From assembly GCA_030655215.1 (NCBI GenBank), contig JAURVZ010000011.1, forward strand, positions 38,566 through 102,565: DNA of 64,000 nt, given 5' to 3'. Both the position numbers and the translations under genes were made by a program. How positions within the stretch are numbered: the stretch's first letter is position 1; each line of letters starts with the position of its first letter. The DNA is from Pseudolabrys sp. (GTDB taxonomy: Bacteria > Pseudomonadota > Alphaproteobacteria > Rhizobiales > Xanthobacteraceae). Below, piece after piece: positions 16,129 to 25,260 of the stretch. The notes below the pieces were generated by a model, which searched no databases, was not told the origin of the DNA, and saw nothing but the letters and a program-made list of their open reading frames with translations.

Positions 16129-17622
16129 ATGTCGATACGGATGCCGGAGCCGGACAGTGCGGTGCTCGCCAAGCGCGCGCAGATCGTCAAGGCGCTGCGC
16201 ACCATGGTGCCGGGCGAGGGCGTCATTGCTTCCGAGCGCGAAATGAAGCCATTCGAGACCGACGGGCTGACTGCCTATCGCCAGCTGCCGATGGTGGTGG
16301 TCCTTCCTGAAACCACCGAGCAGGTAAGCCAGGTTCTGGCCTATTGCCATTCCGAGGGTATCAAGGTGGTGCCGCGCGGCGCCGGTACCTCGCTGTCGGG
16401 CGGTGCGTTGCCGCTCGAAGACGGCGTGTTGCTCGGCATGTCCAAGTTCAACAGGATCAAGGATGTCGATCTGGCCAACCGCATTGCGGTGGTCGAACCG
16501 GGCGTGACCAATCTCGCTGTCAGCAATGCAGTGGCGGAGGCCGGCTTCTATTACGCGCCCGATCCGTCGTCGCAGATCGCCTGCACCATCGGCGGCAATG
16601 TCGCGGAGAATTCCGGCGGCGTGCATTGCCTGAAATATGGCATGACCACCAACAATGTGCTCGGCTGCGAAGTCGTTCTGATGACCGGCGAAGTGCTGCG
16701 CATCGGCGGCAAGCATCTCGATTCCGAAGGCTACGACCTGCTCGGCCTGATCGTCGGGTCGGAAGGCCTGCTCGGCGTCGTCACCGAAGTGACGGTGCGG
16801 TTGCTGAAGAAGCCGGAAACCGCACGCGCCGTGCTGGTCGGGTTTCCGTCGTCGGAAGACGCCGGCGAATGCGTTTCGGCCATCATCGGCGCCGGCATCA
16901 TCCCGGGCGGCATGGAGATGATGGATAGACCGGCCATTCACGCGGTCGAGGCTTTCGTCCATGCCGGCTATCCGCTTGATGTCGAGGCGCTGCTGATCAT
17001 CGAACTCGATGGTCCGGCGGCAGAGGTCGATCATCTCATCGCGCGCGTCGTGACGATAGCCAATGAATGCCGTGCCGTGTCCTGCAAAGTCTCAACCTCG
17101 GAGCAGGAGCGTCTCCTGTTCTGGGCCGGCCGCAAGGCGGCGTTCCCGGCGGTTGGCCGCATCTCGCCGGATTATTTCTGCATGGACGGCACTATTCCGC
17201 GCGCGCAGTTGCCGCTGGTGCTCAAGCGCATGAAGGAAATGTCGAGCAAGTACGGGTTGGCGGTCGCTAATGTGTTTCACGCCGGCGATGGCAATCTGCA
17301 CCCGCTCATCCTCTATGACTCGAACAAGCCGGGCGAACTCGACCGCGCCGAGCAGTTCGGCTCCGACATATTGCGGCTCTGCGTCGAGGTCGGTGGCGTG
17401 CTGACCGGCGAGCATGGCGTCGGCGTCGAGAAGCGCGATCTGATGCCGGTGATGTTCTCCGAGATCGATCTCAATGCGCAGCAGCGCGTCAAATGCGCCT
17501 TCGACGCCAAAGGCCTGCTCAACCCGGGCAAGGTGTTCCCGGTGCTGCACCGCTGCGCTGAACTCGGCCGCATGCATATCTCCGGCGGCAAGCTGCCGTT
17601 TCCGGACATTCCGAGGTTTTAG
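16129..17622 (+). CDS. glcD: glycolate oxidase subunit GlcD (FAD-linked oxidase)
   Basis: Catalytic flavoprotein subunit of membrane-associated glycolate dehydrogenase, converting glycolate to glyoxylate. The 497-residue protein has the FAD_binding_4 domain with VVPRGAGTSLSGGALP near 78-93 and PSSQIACTIGGNVAENSGG near 145. The FAD-oxidase C-terminal domain contains VFHAGDGNLHPLILYD and GVLTGEHGVGVEKRD. The ATG at 16129 has GGGAGCG upstream. It is followed by glcE and glcF in the canonical order, forming a three-gene operon. Confidence 0.96.
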   Translation: MSIRMPEPDSAVLAKRAQIVKALRTMVPGEGVIASEREMKPFETDGLTAYRQLPMVVVLPETTEQVSQVLAYCHSEGIKVVPRGAGTSLSGGALPLEDGVLLGMSKFNRIKDVDLANRIAVVEPGVTNLAVSNAVAEAGFYYAPDPSSQIACTIGGNVAENSGGVHCLKYGMTTNNVLGCEVVLMTGEVLRIGGKHLDSEGYDLLGLIVGSEGLLGVVTEVTVRLLKKPETARAVLVGFPSSEDAGECVSAIIGAGIIPGGMEMMDRPAIHAVEAFVHAGYPLDVEALLIIELDGPAAEVDHLIARVVTIANECRAVSCKVSTSEQERLLFWAGRKAAFPAVGRISPDYFCMDGTIPRAQLPLVLKRMKEMSSKYGLAVANVFHAGDGNLHPLILYDSNKPGELDRAEQFGSDILRLCVEVGGVLTGEHGVGVEKRDLMPVMFSEIDLNAQQRVKCAFDAKGLLNPGKVFPVLHRCAELGRMHISGGKLPFPDIPRF

Positions 17623-17656
17623 GCCGTCATGGCTTGCCGTGCTTTAAGAGTGATCC

Positions 17657-18865
17657 ATGACTGACATCCTCAAACCGACCGACGCCAAGCAGGTCGAAGA
17701 CGCCGTAAAGTGGGCGCTCGGTCATGACAAGGCGCTTGAACTGCTTGGGCAGGGCAGCAAGCGCGCGCTTGGCCGGCCGAGCCAGACCGACATCACGCTC
17801 GATCTGTCCGGCCTGACCGGCGTCACCCTCTACGAACCGGCCGAACTGGTGCTGTCGGCCCGCGCCGGCACGCCTTTGGCCGAGATCGAAGCCCTGCTCG
17901 ACAAGAACAACCAGCAGCTCGACTTCGAGCCGATGGATTACGGCCCTTTGCTCGGCAATGCCGCAGGGCAGGGCACGCTGGGCGGCGCCATTGCCACGAA
18001 CCTGTCCGGCCCGCGCCGCATCAAGGCTGGTGCCGCGCGCGACCACTTTCTTGGCGTCACCGCGGTGACCGGCCGTGGCGAAACCATCAAATCCGGCGGC
18101 CGCGTCGTCAAGAACGTCACCGGCTATGACATGTGCAAGGTGCTGGCCGGGTCCTGGGGCACGCTCGCGGCCATGACGGAAATGACGATCAAGGTTTTGC
18201 CCAAGCCGGAAACTGAAGCGACGGTGGTCGTCGAAGGCCTCGACGACGAGCGCGCCTGCTCGGCGATGTCGGCGGCGATGGGCTCATCCTGCGACGTCTC
18301 CGGCGCCGCGCATCTGCCCGACCATGTCGCGTCCTATTTCGACGGCCTGCCGAAGCCCGAAGCCGCCACCGTCTTGCGGCTGGAAGGCGTCGCGCCCTCG
18401 GTCGCGCACCGCAAGGACGCGCTCGCCGCCCTGATGAAGCCGTTCGGGCCGGTCGTCATCCTTGACGAGGCCAACTCCAAGGCGCTCTGGAAATCCGTGC
18501 GCGAGGTCCGGCCCTTCGCGCAGTCGCAGGAGCGGCCGCTGTGGCGCATCTCGACCGCGCCGGGGCAGGGTTACAAAGTCGCCGAGGCGATCACGCCGGC
18601 AGCGCAAATGTTCTACGACTGGGCCGGCGGCCTGATCTGGGTGGCGATGCCGTTCACCGACGAGCCCGATGCCGGCTCCATCCGCCGCACCATTGCCGAG
18701 CTCGGTGGCCACGCCACCCTGGTGCGGGCGCCGGCATCGGTCCGCGCCGCGGTCGAGGTGTTCGAGCCGCAAAGCGCCGGGCTCGCGGCGCTCAGCAAGC
18801 GCGTCAAAGACGGTTTCGATCCCAAAGGCGTGCTCAATCCCGGCCGCATGTGGGCGGGGGTATAG
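17657..18865 (+). CDS. glcE: glycolate oxidase subunit GlcE (FAD-binding)
   Basis: Second flavin-domain subunit of glycolate dehydrogenase, 402 residues and shorter than GlcD as usual. The FAD-binding segment includes LGQGSKRALGRPSQTDITLD, LVLSARAGTPLAEIEALL and GQGTLGGAIATNLSGPRR, with SGGRVVKNVTGYDMCKVLAGS further on. The C-terminus FDPKGVLNPGRMW is the shared ending of the family. It begins 34 bases after glcD and stops 4 bases before glcF. Confidence 0.95.
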   Translation: MTDILKPTDAKQVEDAVKWALGHDKALELLGQGSKRALGRPSQTDITLDLSGLTGVTLYEPAELVLSARAGTPLAEIEALLDKNNQQLDFEPMDYGPLLGNAAGQGTLGGAIATNLSGPRRIKAGAARDHFLGVTAVTGRGETIKSGGRVVKNVTGYDMCKVLAGSWGTLAAMTEMTIKVLPKPETEATVVVEGLDDERACSAMSAAMGSSCDVSGAAHLPDHVASYFDGLPKPEAATVLRLEGVAPSVAHRKDALAALMKPFGPVVILDEANSKALWKSVREVRPFAQSQERPLWRISTAPGQGYKVAEAITPAAQMFYDWAGGLIWVAMPFTDEPDAGSIRRTIAELGGHATLVRAPASVRAAVEVFEPQSAGLAALSKRVKDGFDPKGVLNPGRMWAGV

Positions 18866-18869
18866 CGCC

Positions 18870-20192
18870 ATGCAAACCACATTCTCCCTCGCTCAACTGA
18901 TGGACCCGCAAACCGCGGAGTCGGAGAAGATCCTGCGCGCCTGCGTGCATTGCGGCTTTTGCACCGCGACATGCCCAACCTATGTGCTGCTCGGCGACGA
19001 ACTCGATAGCCCGCGCGGCCGCATCTACCTGATCAAGGAGATGCTGGAGAACGAGCGGCCGGCGACCAAGGAAGTGGTCAAACATATCGACCGCTGCCTG
19101 TCCTGCCTGTCCTGCATGACAACCTGTCCCTCCGGCGTGCACTACGGCCATCTGGTCGATCATGCCCGCGACCATATCGAGCAGACCTATAAGCGCCCGC
19201 TGGGTGACCGCATGCTGCGTGGCCTGCTGGCCCGCGTGCTGCCGAACCCGGCGCTGTTCCGCCTGGCCGTGGTTGGCGGCTGGCTCGGCAAACCCTTCGT
19301 GCCGGCCTTGCAGGCGCTCGGCCTCAAGCGCCTGGCGGCAATGCTGCGGCTGACGCCAGGCCGCTTGCCGGGACCGCCATCGACGCGCGCCGGCGTCGTC
19401 TATCCGGCGCTCGGCGAAAGGGTCGGCCGGGTGGCCTTGCTGTCCGGCTGCATCGGCCCGGTGCTGCGGCCATCGACCAACGATGCGACGATTCGCCTGC
19501 TCAACCGGCACGGCATTGAAGTGACGATTGCCGAAGGCGACGCCTGCTGCGGCTCGCTTGTCCATCACATGGGGCGCGAGGATCAGGCGATGGCGCAGGC
19601 CAAACACCTCATCGATGCCTGGACCGCCGAGATCGAGCGCGGCGCCCTCGACGCCATTCTCGTTACCGTTTCCGGCTGCGGCACGACCGTAAAAGACTAC
19701 GGCTTCATGCTGCGTGAGGACAAAGAATACGCTGACAAAGCGGCGCGCGTGTCGGCTCTGGCCCGGGACGTCACCGAATATCTGGCGACGCTGACGCTCG
19801 AGCGGTCAGCAACGCCGCCGGGTTTGACGGTGGCTTATCACTCGGCCTGTTCGTTGCAGCATGGTCAGAAGGTAGTGCATGCACCGAAAGATTTGCTTTC
19901 CAAATTAGGCTTTGTCGTCAAAGATGTTGCTGAAGGCCATTTGTGTTGCGGCTCTGCGGGCACGTACAACATTCTTCAGCCGGACTTGGCGAATCGGCTT
20001 CGTGACCGCAAGGTTGGCAACATCGAACGGCTCCACCCGGATGTGATCGCGGCCGGCAACATCGGCTGCATGACTCAGATCGCATCCGGTACGACCATCC
20101 CGGTTGTCCATACAGTCGAGCTACTCGACTGGGCGACCGGCGGCCCGATGCCGGAGCAGCTCGGCCGCACTGTTGAAGTGCTGGCCGGTTAA
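18870..20192 (+). CDS. glcF: glycolate oxidase iron-sulfur subunit GlcF
   Basis: Electron-transfer subunit of glycolate dehydrogenase, 440 residues. It has two 4Fe-4S ferredoxin motifs, CVHCGFCTATCP (near residue 27) and CLSCLSCMTTCP (near residue 78). Two CCG domains follow with GDACCGSLVHHMG and GHLCCGSAGTYN, which ligate a further cluster. The ATG at 18870 follows the glcE TAG after four bases. It completes the glcDEF operon, and no glcB or glcC regulator is adjacent. Confidence 0.95.
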   Translation: MQTTFSLAQLMDPQTAESEKILRACVHCGFCTATCPTYVLLGDELDSPRGRIYLIKEMLENERPATKEVVKHIDRCLSCLSCMTTCPSGVHYGHLVDHARDHIEQTYKRPLGDRMLRGLLARVLPNPALFRLAVVGGWLGKPFVPALQALGLKRLAAMLRLTPGRLPGPPSTRAGVVYPALGERVGRVALLSGCIGPVLRPSTNDATIRLLNRHGIEVTIAEGDACCGSLVHHMGREDQAMAQAKHLIDAWTAEIERGALDAILVTVSGCGTTVKDYGFMLREDKEYADKAARVSALARDVTEYLATLTLERSATPPGLTVAYHSACSLQHGQKVVHAPKDLLSKLGFVVKDVAEGHLCCGSAGTYNILQPDLANRLRDRKVGNIERLHPDVIAAGNIGCMTQIASGTTIPVVHTVELLDWATGGPMPEQLGRTVEVLAG

Positions 20193-20283
20193 TCTGGCGG
20201 GGTTGATGGTGTGAGCAAGGAATGGAGGCTGCGGCGCCGCCGTAGCTTTGAGGGGCTATCAATTTTTCGATCGGGAGGTCGAC

Positions 20284-20541
20284 ATGGCGAAGAAGCGGAA
20301 GAAGGCAACGAAGTCCAAGACAGCGAAGAAGGCAGCGCCGGCTAAGAAGAAGTCGGTGAAGAAGACAAAGAAGAAGGCCAAAACTGCGGCCAAGAAGAAG
20401 CCAGCGACGGTGAAGAAGTCCGCGCCGGTCAAGAAGGCCAAGAAGAAGGTCAAGCGCACGCCGAAGCCGGCTCCGGCTCCTGAGCCGACGGGCATCATCC
20501 CGACGATCTCGAACCTGTTCGGCGGCGGCAAGACTGACTAA
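20284..20541 (+). CDS. lysine/alanine-rich histone H1-like protein
   Basis: An 85-residue, very basic protein with a low-complexity Lys/Ala/Pro body (MAKKRKKATKSKTAKKAAPA...) that resembles histone H1 tails and bacterial AlgP/Hc1-like proteins. It ends in a non-basic tail, TGIIPTISNLFGGGKTD. A strong Shine-Dalgarno (GGGAGG) lies 7-12 bases before the ATG, and an intrinsic terminator follows, so it is a real single-gene unit. Non-specific DNA or RNA compaction is inferred from composition only. Confidence 0.8.
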   Translation: MAKKRKKATKSKTAKKAAPAKKKSVKKTKKKAKTAAKKKPATVKKSAPVKKAKKKVKRTPKPAPAPEPTGIIPTISNLFGGGKTD

Positions 20542-20568
20542 CTAATTCGGTCTTCTGATTGCTGCATT

Positions 20569-20611
20569 AAAAGGGCGGCTGCCGCGTGATCAACGCGCGC
20601 GGCCGCCTTTT
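20569..20611 (+). terminator. intrinsic terminator after the H1-like gene
   Basis: Stem AAAAGGGCGGC (20569-20579) pairs with GCCGCCTTTT (20602-20611) with one bulged G, and the T run lies at the end of the stem. It is 28 bases after the stop of the lysine-rich gene. Confidence 0.7.
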
Positions 20612-20769
20612 GCATTTGCAGGCCTTTCCATGTGGACCTTGCCGCGACGCCGCGCCCGATTGCATCACCTGACCGGGGCGCTTAGCATGCCCTGAGGCGG
20701 CCAAACGCCGCGAATGCGGGCCGTAACTCACGAGCAATTTCCGCGTCGAGCGAGAGGGAACACTTCACC

Positions 20770-21840
20770 ATGCCTTACAACATCCTGGTCCTGGGCGCGG
20801 CTTACGGGTCGCTGCTGGCGTCGAAAATGCTGTTCGGCGGTCACAAGATCCATCACGTCTGCCTGCCGGCGGAAGCCGACCTGATCAACGCCGAGGGCTT
20901 CAAGGTGAAGCTGCCGGTGCGTGGCCGGTCCGAACCGGTGCTGCTCGATTCGCAGAAGCTGCCCGGCAAGGTCACGGCCGGCGGCGCCGCGGGCGTCAAC
21001 CCGAAGGACTATGACCTGGTCGCGCTGGCCATGCAGGAGCCGCAGTACCGCTCGCCGGGCGTGCGCGAGCTGCTGGATGCGGTCGCCACCTCCAAGGTGC
21101 CCTGCATGTCGATCATGAACATGCCGCCGCTGCCTTATGTGAAGCGCATCCCCGGCCTCGATTATGAAGCGCTCAAGCCCGCCTATACCGATCCGACGGT
21201 CTGGGACAATTTCGATCCCGGCCTGCTGACCTTGTGCAGCCCCGACCCGCAGGCCATCCGCCCGCCGGACGGCAAGGCCAATGAACTGCTGGTCACGCTG
21301 CCGACCAACTTCAAGGTCGCCAAGTTCGACAACGACAAGTACACGCAGATCCTTCGCGACCTCGAGAACGATATCGAGGCGGTGCGCTTCGACCCGGGCG
21401 ACGGCACCAAGATCGAATTGCCGGTGAAGCTGCGCGTGCATGATTCGCTGTTCGTGCCGCTGGCCAAGTGGTCGATGCTGCTCGCCGGCAATTATCGCTG
21501 CATCACCAAGGACGGCATGCGCAACGCGCAGGAAGCCGTGCATGCCAACCTTGAAGAGTCGAAGTCGGTCTACAATTTCGTCTTCGATCTCTGCGTCAAG
21601 CTCGGCGCCAATCCGGCCGACCTTGTGCCGTTCGAGAAATACGCCGCCGCGGCGCAGAGCCTGTCGCGTCCGGCCTCGGCCGCGCGCGCCCTGCAGAACG
21701 GCGCCCAGTATATCGAACGGGCCGACAAGCTGGTCCAGCTCATTGCCAGGCAGAAGGGCCTGAGCAACGCGGCGATCGACGCGCAAGTGGCGCTGGTCGA
21801 TGCAAGGCTTGAGGCGAACCGCAAGAAGGCGGCGGCCTAG
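20770..21840 (+). CDS. Rossmann-fold protein, ketopantoate-reductase-like N-terminus, function unknown
   Basis: A 356-residue protein whose N-terminus, YNILVLGAAYGSLLASKMLF, has the glycine-rich turn of an NAD(P)-binding Rossmann fold and resembles the ApbA/PanE (ketopantoate reductase) superfamily. I do not recognise the rest as a specific enzyme. It contains PCMSIMNMPPLPYVKRIPG, VPLAKWSMLLAGNYRCIT and a helical C-terminus rich in Ala/Arg. There is no signal peptide. Intrinsic terminators precede (20569-20611) and follow (21874-21910), so it is a monocistronic unit. It should be treated as a conserved protein of unknown function. Confidence 0.75.
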   Translation: MPYNILVLGAAYGSLLASKMLFGGHKIHHVCLPAEADLINAEGFKVKLPVRGRSEPVLLDSQKLPGKVTAGGAAGVNPKDYDLVALAMQEPQYRSPGVRELLDAVATSKVPCMSIMNMPPLPYVKRIPGLDYEALKPAYTDPTVWDNFDPGLLTLCSPDPQAIRPPDGKANELLVTLPTNFKVAKFDNDKYTQILRDLENDIEAVRFDPGDGTKIELPVKLRVHDSLFVPLAKWSMLLAGNYRCITKDGMRNAQEAVHANLEESKSVYNFVFDLCVKLGANPADLVPFEKYAAAAQSLSRPASAARALQNGAQYIERADKLVQLIARQKGLSNAAIDAQVALVDARLEANRKKAAA

Positions 21841-22280
21841 GCCTCAGCCAGATACCTCTTTTTGTGCTGCATTAAAGGGCCGCTTTGCCGTGAGGCGAAC
21901 CGGTCCTTTTGCTTTTGGAAAACTGGGGAATCGCTTCCGGTCACAACCGGCTTTGGGGAACGTTTCCGTTGTTATCCACTAAGCCTGCTTTTAAAGGCGT
22001 TTCTGACGGTGATGCGCGGTTCAAATTGTGACATCCACGCAACACCGCCCCGCTTTATCTCGTCAGAACGCTTAAACGCCTAATAAGGCGGCAATTGCAA
22101 ATTTTCTAATCTTGCTGGGGAACCTGTTCACCTATGTAAATCCACGGGTAATGCACGCCCTGTTGCGTACGGGTCGGTCGCAGCCAAAGCCGGGTTGCTT
22201 GAGTGGTTGGTGCGCAATTGAGACGAGCTTTTTGTATCGGCTGTAAGTCGATCGAACCGAAGAAAAAGGGGCAGGGTCCT
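21841..22280. other. intergenic region upstream of the TorF-type porin gene
   Basis: 440 bases with no credible gene. It contains an intrinsic terminator (21874-21910), after which the sequence becomes less GC-rich (about 21910-22130). It presumably holds the promoter and a long leader of the porin gene. I see no other clear structure. Confidence 0.5.
21874..21910 (+). terminator. intrinsic terminator after the Rossmann-fold gene
   Basis: Imperfect hairpin: AAAGGGCCG (21874-21882) opposite CGGTCCTTTT (21901-21910), with TTTGCC/GGCGAA extending the stem, ending in four T. It lies 34 bases after the stop codon. Confidence 0.65.
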
Positions 22281-23171
22281 ATGAAGAAAATTCTTGTTGC
22301 AGCTCTTACGGCGCTCGCGGTCACCGCAGCCGTTCCGGCCTTCGCGGCCGACATGCCGGTCAAGGGCAAGAAGGCCGTCGTCGCGACGCCGTCGCCGTGG
22401 GACGTCGCCTTCGGCACCGCGTTGACCACCGACTACATTTTCCGTGGCATTTCGCAGTCGGCCCGTCGCCCTGCCGTGCAGGGTTATTTCGAAGGCCGCT
22501 ACACCGTCAACGACATGGTCCAGCTGTATGCCGGCGTCTGGGGCTCGAGCCTCTGGACTGGCCTGGCGAACGCTGAGTTCGACATTTACGGCGGCGCCCG
22601 CTTCACCGTCGGCAACTTCGGCCTCGATGTTGGCTACCTGTACTACTACTATCCGGAAGCCGTTCTGCCGAACTCGCTCGCTGGCCTCATCCAGGGCAAG
22701 AGCAACGTGAACTTCGGCGAAGTCTACGCGAAGCCCTCGTACAAGTTTAACGACTGGCTCACCATCGGTGGTCAGGTCATGGGCGGCGGCGACTTTGGCA
22801 ACACCGGCATGTCGGCCTGGTACTACGCCGGTAATGTCGCAGTGACCCTGCCGTCCCTGCTGCCTTACAGCATCGCCACCACGATCTCGGCTGAAATCGG
22901 CCGTCAGACGTACTCGGGCGGCTACAAGGCGCTCCCAGGCGTGTTCGTTCCGAACGTCGCTGGCGGCATCGCCGACTACACCACCTGGAACGTCGGCGTG
23001 GCCTTCGCCTACAAGGCGATGACCCTTGATCTGCGCTACTACGACACCAACATCGACATCACGTCGAACCCGACTCAGTGCGCCACCGGCACGACTTTCA
23101 CGAGCGACGCTTGTAAGTCGGCTTTCGTTGCCACGCTGAAGTTTGACACCACCTTCTCGTCGCTCAAGTAG
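22281..23171 (+). CDS. TorF family putative porin
   Basis: A 296-residue outer-membrane protein of the TorF family (formerly Gcw_chp). The signal peptide MKKILVAALTALAVTAAVPA ends at AFA-AD. The family hallmark TTDYIFRGISQSARRPAVQG follows early, then alternating aromatic/glycine strands (YAGVWGSSLW, LDVGYLYYYYP, FGEVYAKPSYKF, YYAGNVAV) to the end of the chain. A cysteine pair in the last 30 residues (QCAT, ACKS) may form a disulphide. Its substrate is unknown. A strong intrinsic terminator follows, so it is probably monocistronic. Confidence 0.88.
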   Translation: MKKILVAALTALAVTAAVPAFAADMPVKGKKAVVATPSPWDVAFGTALTTDYIFRGISQSARRPAVQGYFEGRYTVNDMVQLYAGVWGSSLWTGLANAEFDIYGGARFTVGNFGLDVGYLYYYYPEAVLPNSLAGLIQGKSNVNFGEVYAKPSYKFNDWLTIGGQVMGGGDFGNTGMSAWYYAGNVAVTLPSLLPYSIATTISAEIGRQTYSGGYKALPGVFVPNVAGGIADYTTWNVGVAFAYKAMTLDLRYYDTNIDITSNPTQCATGTTFTSDACKSAFVATLKFDTTFSSLK

Positions 23172-23194
23172 TAGCGATTAGTTTCTAAGCGACT

Positions 23195-23229
23195 GGGCGG
23201 CGGTTCCTCAAAGGACCGCCGCCCTTTTG
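23195..23229 (+). terminator. intrinsic terminator after the TorF-type porin gene
   Basis: Perfect 10-bp stem GGGCGGCGGT (23195-23204) / ACCGCCGCCC (23215-23224), loop of 10, then TTTT. It lies between two convergent genes. Confidence 0.85.
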
Positions 23230-23233
23230 CGTT

Positions 23234-24988
23234 TTAGGCGTTGGGTTTGGCGTCGGTTATTGCGCCGCTGTCGCGTAGCCAGAAACGCTCGCCGTCCTTG
23301 GCGACGTTCATGCGCCGCTTGTGGAATGCGGCGAGCGTCGCGCGATGTCCGATCGACACCAATGTGGTCTTTGGCAGCCGGTCTTCCAGCAGTTTGTAAA
23401 CCGTCGTCTCGGCGGCTTCGTCGAGCGAGGCGGTGGCTTCGTCGAGGAAAAGATAATCCGGCGCTAGCAGAATGGCGCGGGCGATGCCGAGGCGTTGCTG
23501 TTCGCCGAGCGACAGCATCCGGTTCCAGTGCGCTTCTTCCTCCATTCGCCCGGCCAGCGCGGGCAGCCCAACCGCAGCGATCAATTCGGCGACCTTGGCG
23601 CTGTCATAGGTGCCGGGCTCGGCGGGGTAGGCGACCGCCGCGGCCAGAGGCGCGATCGGGAAATACGGCCGCTGCGGCAGCATCATGATTTTGGCGCCCT
23701 TCGGCACGGTGACGGTGCCTGCGCCGAACGGCCAGATGCCGGCCATTGCCCGGAACAGCGTCGACTTGCCGGAGCCTGATGGTCCATTGACCAGCACCCG
23801 GTCGCCGGCGGCAATCGTCAGATCGGCGGCGTTGACCAACGGCGCCCCGTTCGGCAGCCGCACCGCCAGGTCTTTCAGCGTAATGGCCGCGCCGTCGCCC
23901 GGTGTGACCGTCACGACAGGCGGCGTGACAGCGAGTGTCTGCGCCATCGTCACCGATTGGTCGAAGCCGTCGAGACGCGCGATTACAGCGCGCCAATCGG
24001 TAAGCCGTGTGTATAGCGTCACGAAGATCGACAACGCCCCCTGCACCTGACCGAACGCGTTCGCTATCTGCATCAAGCCGCCAAGCTGCACAGCGCCCGC
24101 GAAGTAAGCCGGTGCACCCATGATGAACGGAAACACGACAGCCGCTTGATTGTAGCCGGAGGTGAAAAAGGTCAGTTTCTTCTGCCGCGACATGATCGCG
24201 TACCAGTTGGTAATGACATTGCCGAACCGCAGCAGCAGCCGGTCGCGTTCGGCGGCTTCGCCGTTCAGCAGCGCGATCTGTTCGCCGCTTTCCCGGACAC
24301 GGACAAGGTTGAAGCGGAAGTCGGCTTCATAGCGCTGTTGCAGGAAATTCAGCGCGATGAGCTTGCGGCCGATCAGGTGGGTCAGCGCCGTGCCGATGAC
24401 GGCATAGATCAGCGCCGCCCACAGCAGGTAACCGGGAATGCTGGTGGTCATGCCGAACAGGAGAAACGGCGCTTCCGCCGACAGCGCCCACAGGATCGCC
24501 ATGAAGGATAAAAGGGTGACCACCGCGCTGAGTAGTTGGAGGCCGATTGTCAGTGTCAGCGAGACGAACTGGTTGACGTCCTCGGCGATGCGCTGGTCGG
24601 GGTTATCGGCGGCATCTCCAAGCAACTGCATACGGTAGTGATTGGACGTTTCCAGCCAGCGGTTGAGATAGGTCTCGGTCAGCCAGCGCCGCCAGCGGAT
24701 CTGCAGCCACTGATTGAGATAGAGCTGGTAGACCGCGAGCAGGATGAAGGCCGCCGCCAGCACGCTGAAATAGCCGAGCTGGTAGACGAAGACGTCCCAG
24801 TTCTTCTCCTGCAGTGCATTATAGAAATTGGCGTTCCAGCTATTGAGCAGTACCGTCAAACCGACGATCGCCAGTTCGATAATGATCACCGCCGCCAGCA
24901 GCAGCCGCCCCATCCACCGGTCTTCCGAGCGGAAATAGGGGCTGGCGATCCGCCACACAGTGGCGAGGGTCGAGATGATGCCTTTCAA
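23234..24988 (-). CDS. ABC transporter, fused permease/ATP-binding, SbmA/BacA/YddA-like (ABC_membrane_2)
   Basis: A 584-residue half-transporter with an N-terminal six-helix membrane domain (residues 1-350) of the SbmA/BacA or peroxisomal ABCD type. An ATP-binding domain follows: Walker A NGPSGSGKSTLFRAM near 405, signature LSLGEQQRLGIARAIL and Walker B YLFLDEATASLDE. Relatives move peptides, vitamin B12, bleomycin or very-long-chain acyl groups; unlike true BacA, this one has its own ATPase. The substrate is not deducible. It is convergent with the porin gene and divergent from the TRAP operon. Confidence 0.9.
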   Translation of the reverse strand: MKGIISTLATVWRIASPYFRSEDRWMGRLLLAAVIIIELAIVGLTVLLNSWNANFYNALQEKNWDVFVYQLGYFSVLAAAFILLAVYQLYLNQWLQIRWRRWLTETYLNRWLETSNHYRMQLLGDAADNPDQRIAEDVNQFVSLTLTIGLQLLSAVVTLLSFMAILWALSAEAPFLLFGMTTSIPGYLLWAALIYAVIGTALTHLIGRKLIALNFLQQRYEADFRFNLVRVRESGEQIALLNGEAAERDRLLLRFGNVITNWYAIMSRQKKLTFFTSGYNQAAVVFPFIMGAPAYFAGAVQLGGLMQIANAFGQVQGALSIFVTLYTRLTDWRAVIARLDGFDQSVTMAQTLAVTPPVVTVTPGDGAAITLKDLAVRLPNGAPLVNAADLTIAAGDRVLVNGPSGSGKSTLFRAMAGIWPFGAGTVTVPKGAKIMMLPQRPYFPIAPLAAAVAYPAEPGTYDSAKVAELIAAVGLPALAGRMEEEAHWNRMLSLGEQQRLGIARAILLAPDYLFLDEATASLDEAAETTVYKLLEDRLPKTTLVSIGHRATLAAFHKRRMNVAKDGERFWLRDSGAITDAKPNA

Positions 24989-25195
24989 GGGCGGCTCCTG
25001 TCGGAATCGGGAATTAAGGACGTCGGCGTCGGTTCAGGCTCAAATAAGGAATGGTGGGCCGGAATTCCCTGCATTGCTGAAAATACATGCATAAAAATCG
25101 TATAACGAGGGCGGCCCACAGCGGTCGCAATATTGCGTCTCATCCGCGCACCCCTTACGATTGTTCGCAAGGGTTGCCTGATCTGGCCTAAAACG

Positions 25196-25230
25196 GCCGG
25201 GTTACGGAAGAAGACCCGGCAAAAAGCCTT
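25196..25230 (+). promoter_or_regulatory. hairpin in the leader of the TRAP transporter gene
   Basis: Perfect stem GCCGGGT (25196-25202) / ACCCGGC (25214-25220) with an 11-base purine-rich loop, then AAAAAGCC and seven T. The layout resembles an intrinsic terminator with a spacer, placed about 30 bases before the binding-protein ATG. It could attenuate transcription or only mark the end of an upstream RNA. Confidence 0.4.
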
Positions 25231-25260
25231 TTTTTAAAACATCCCAAGGGAGGGGATACT

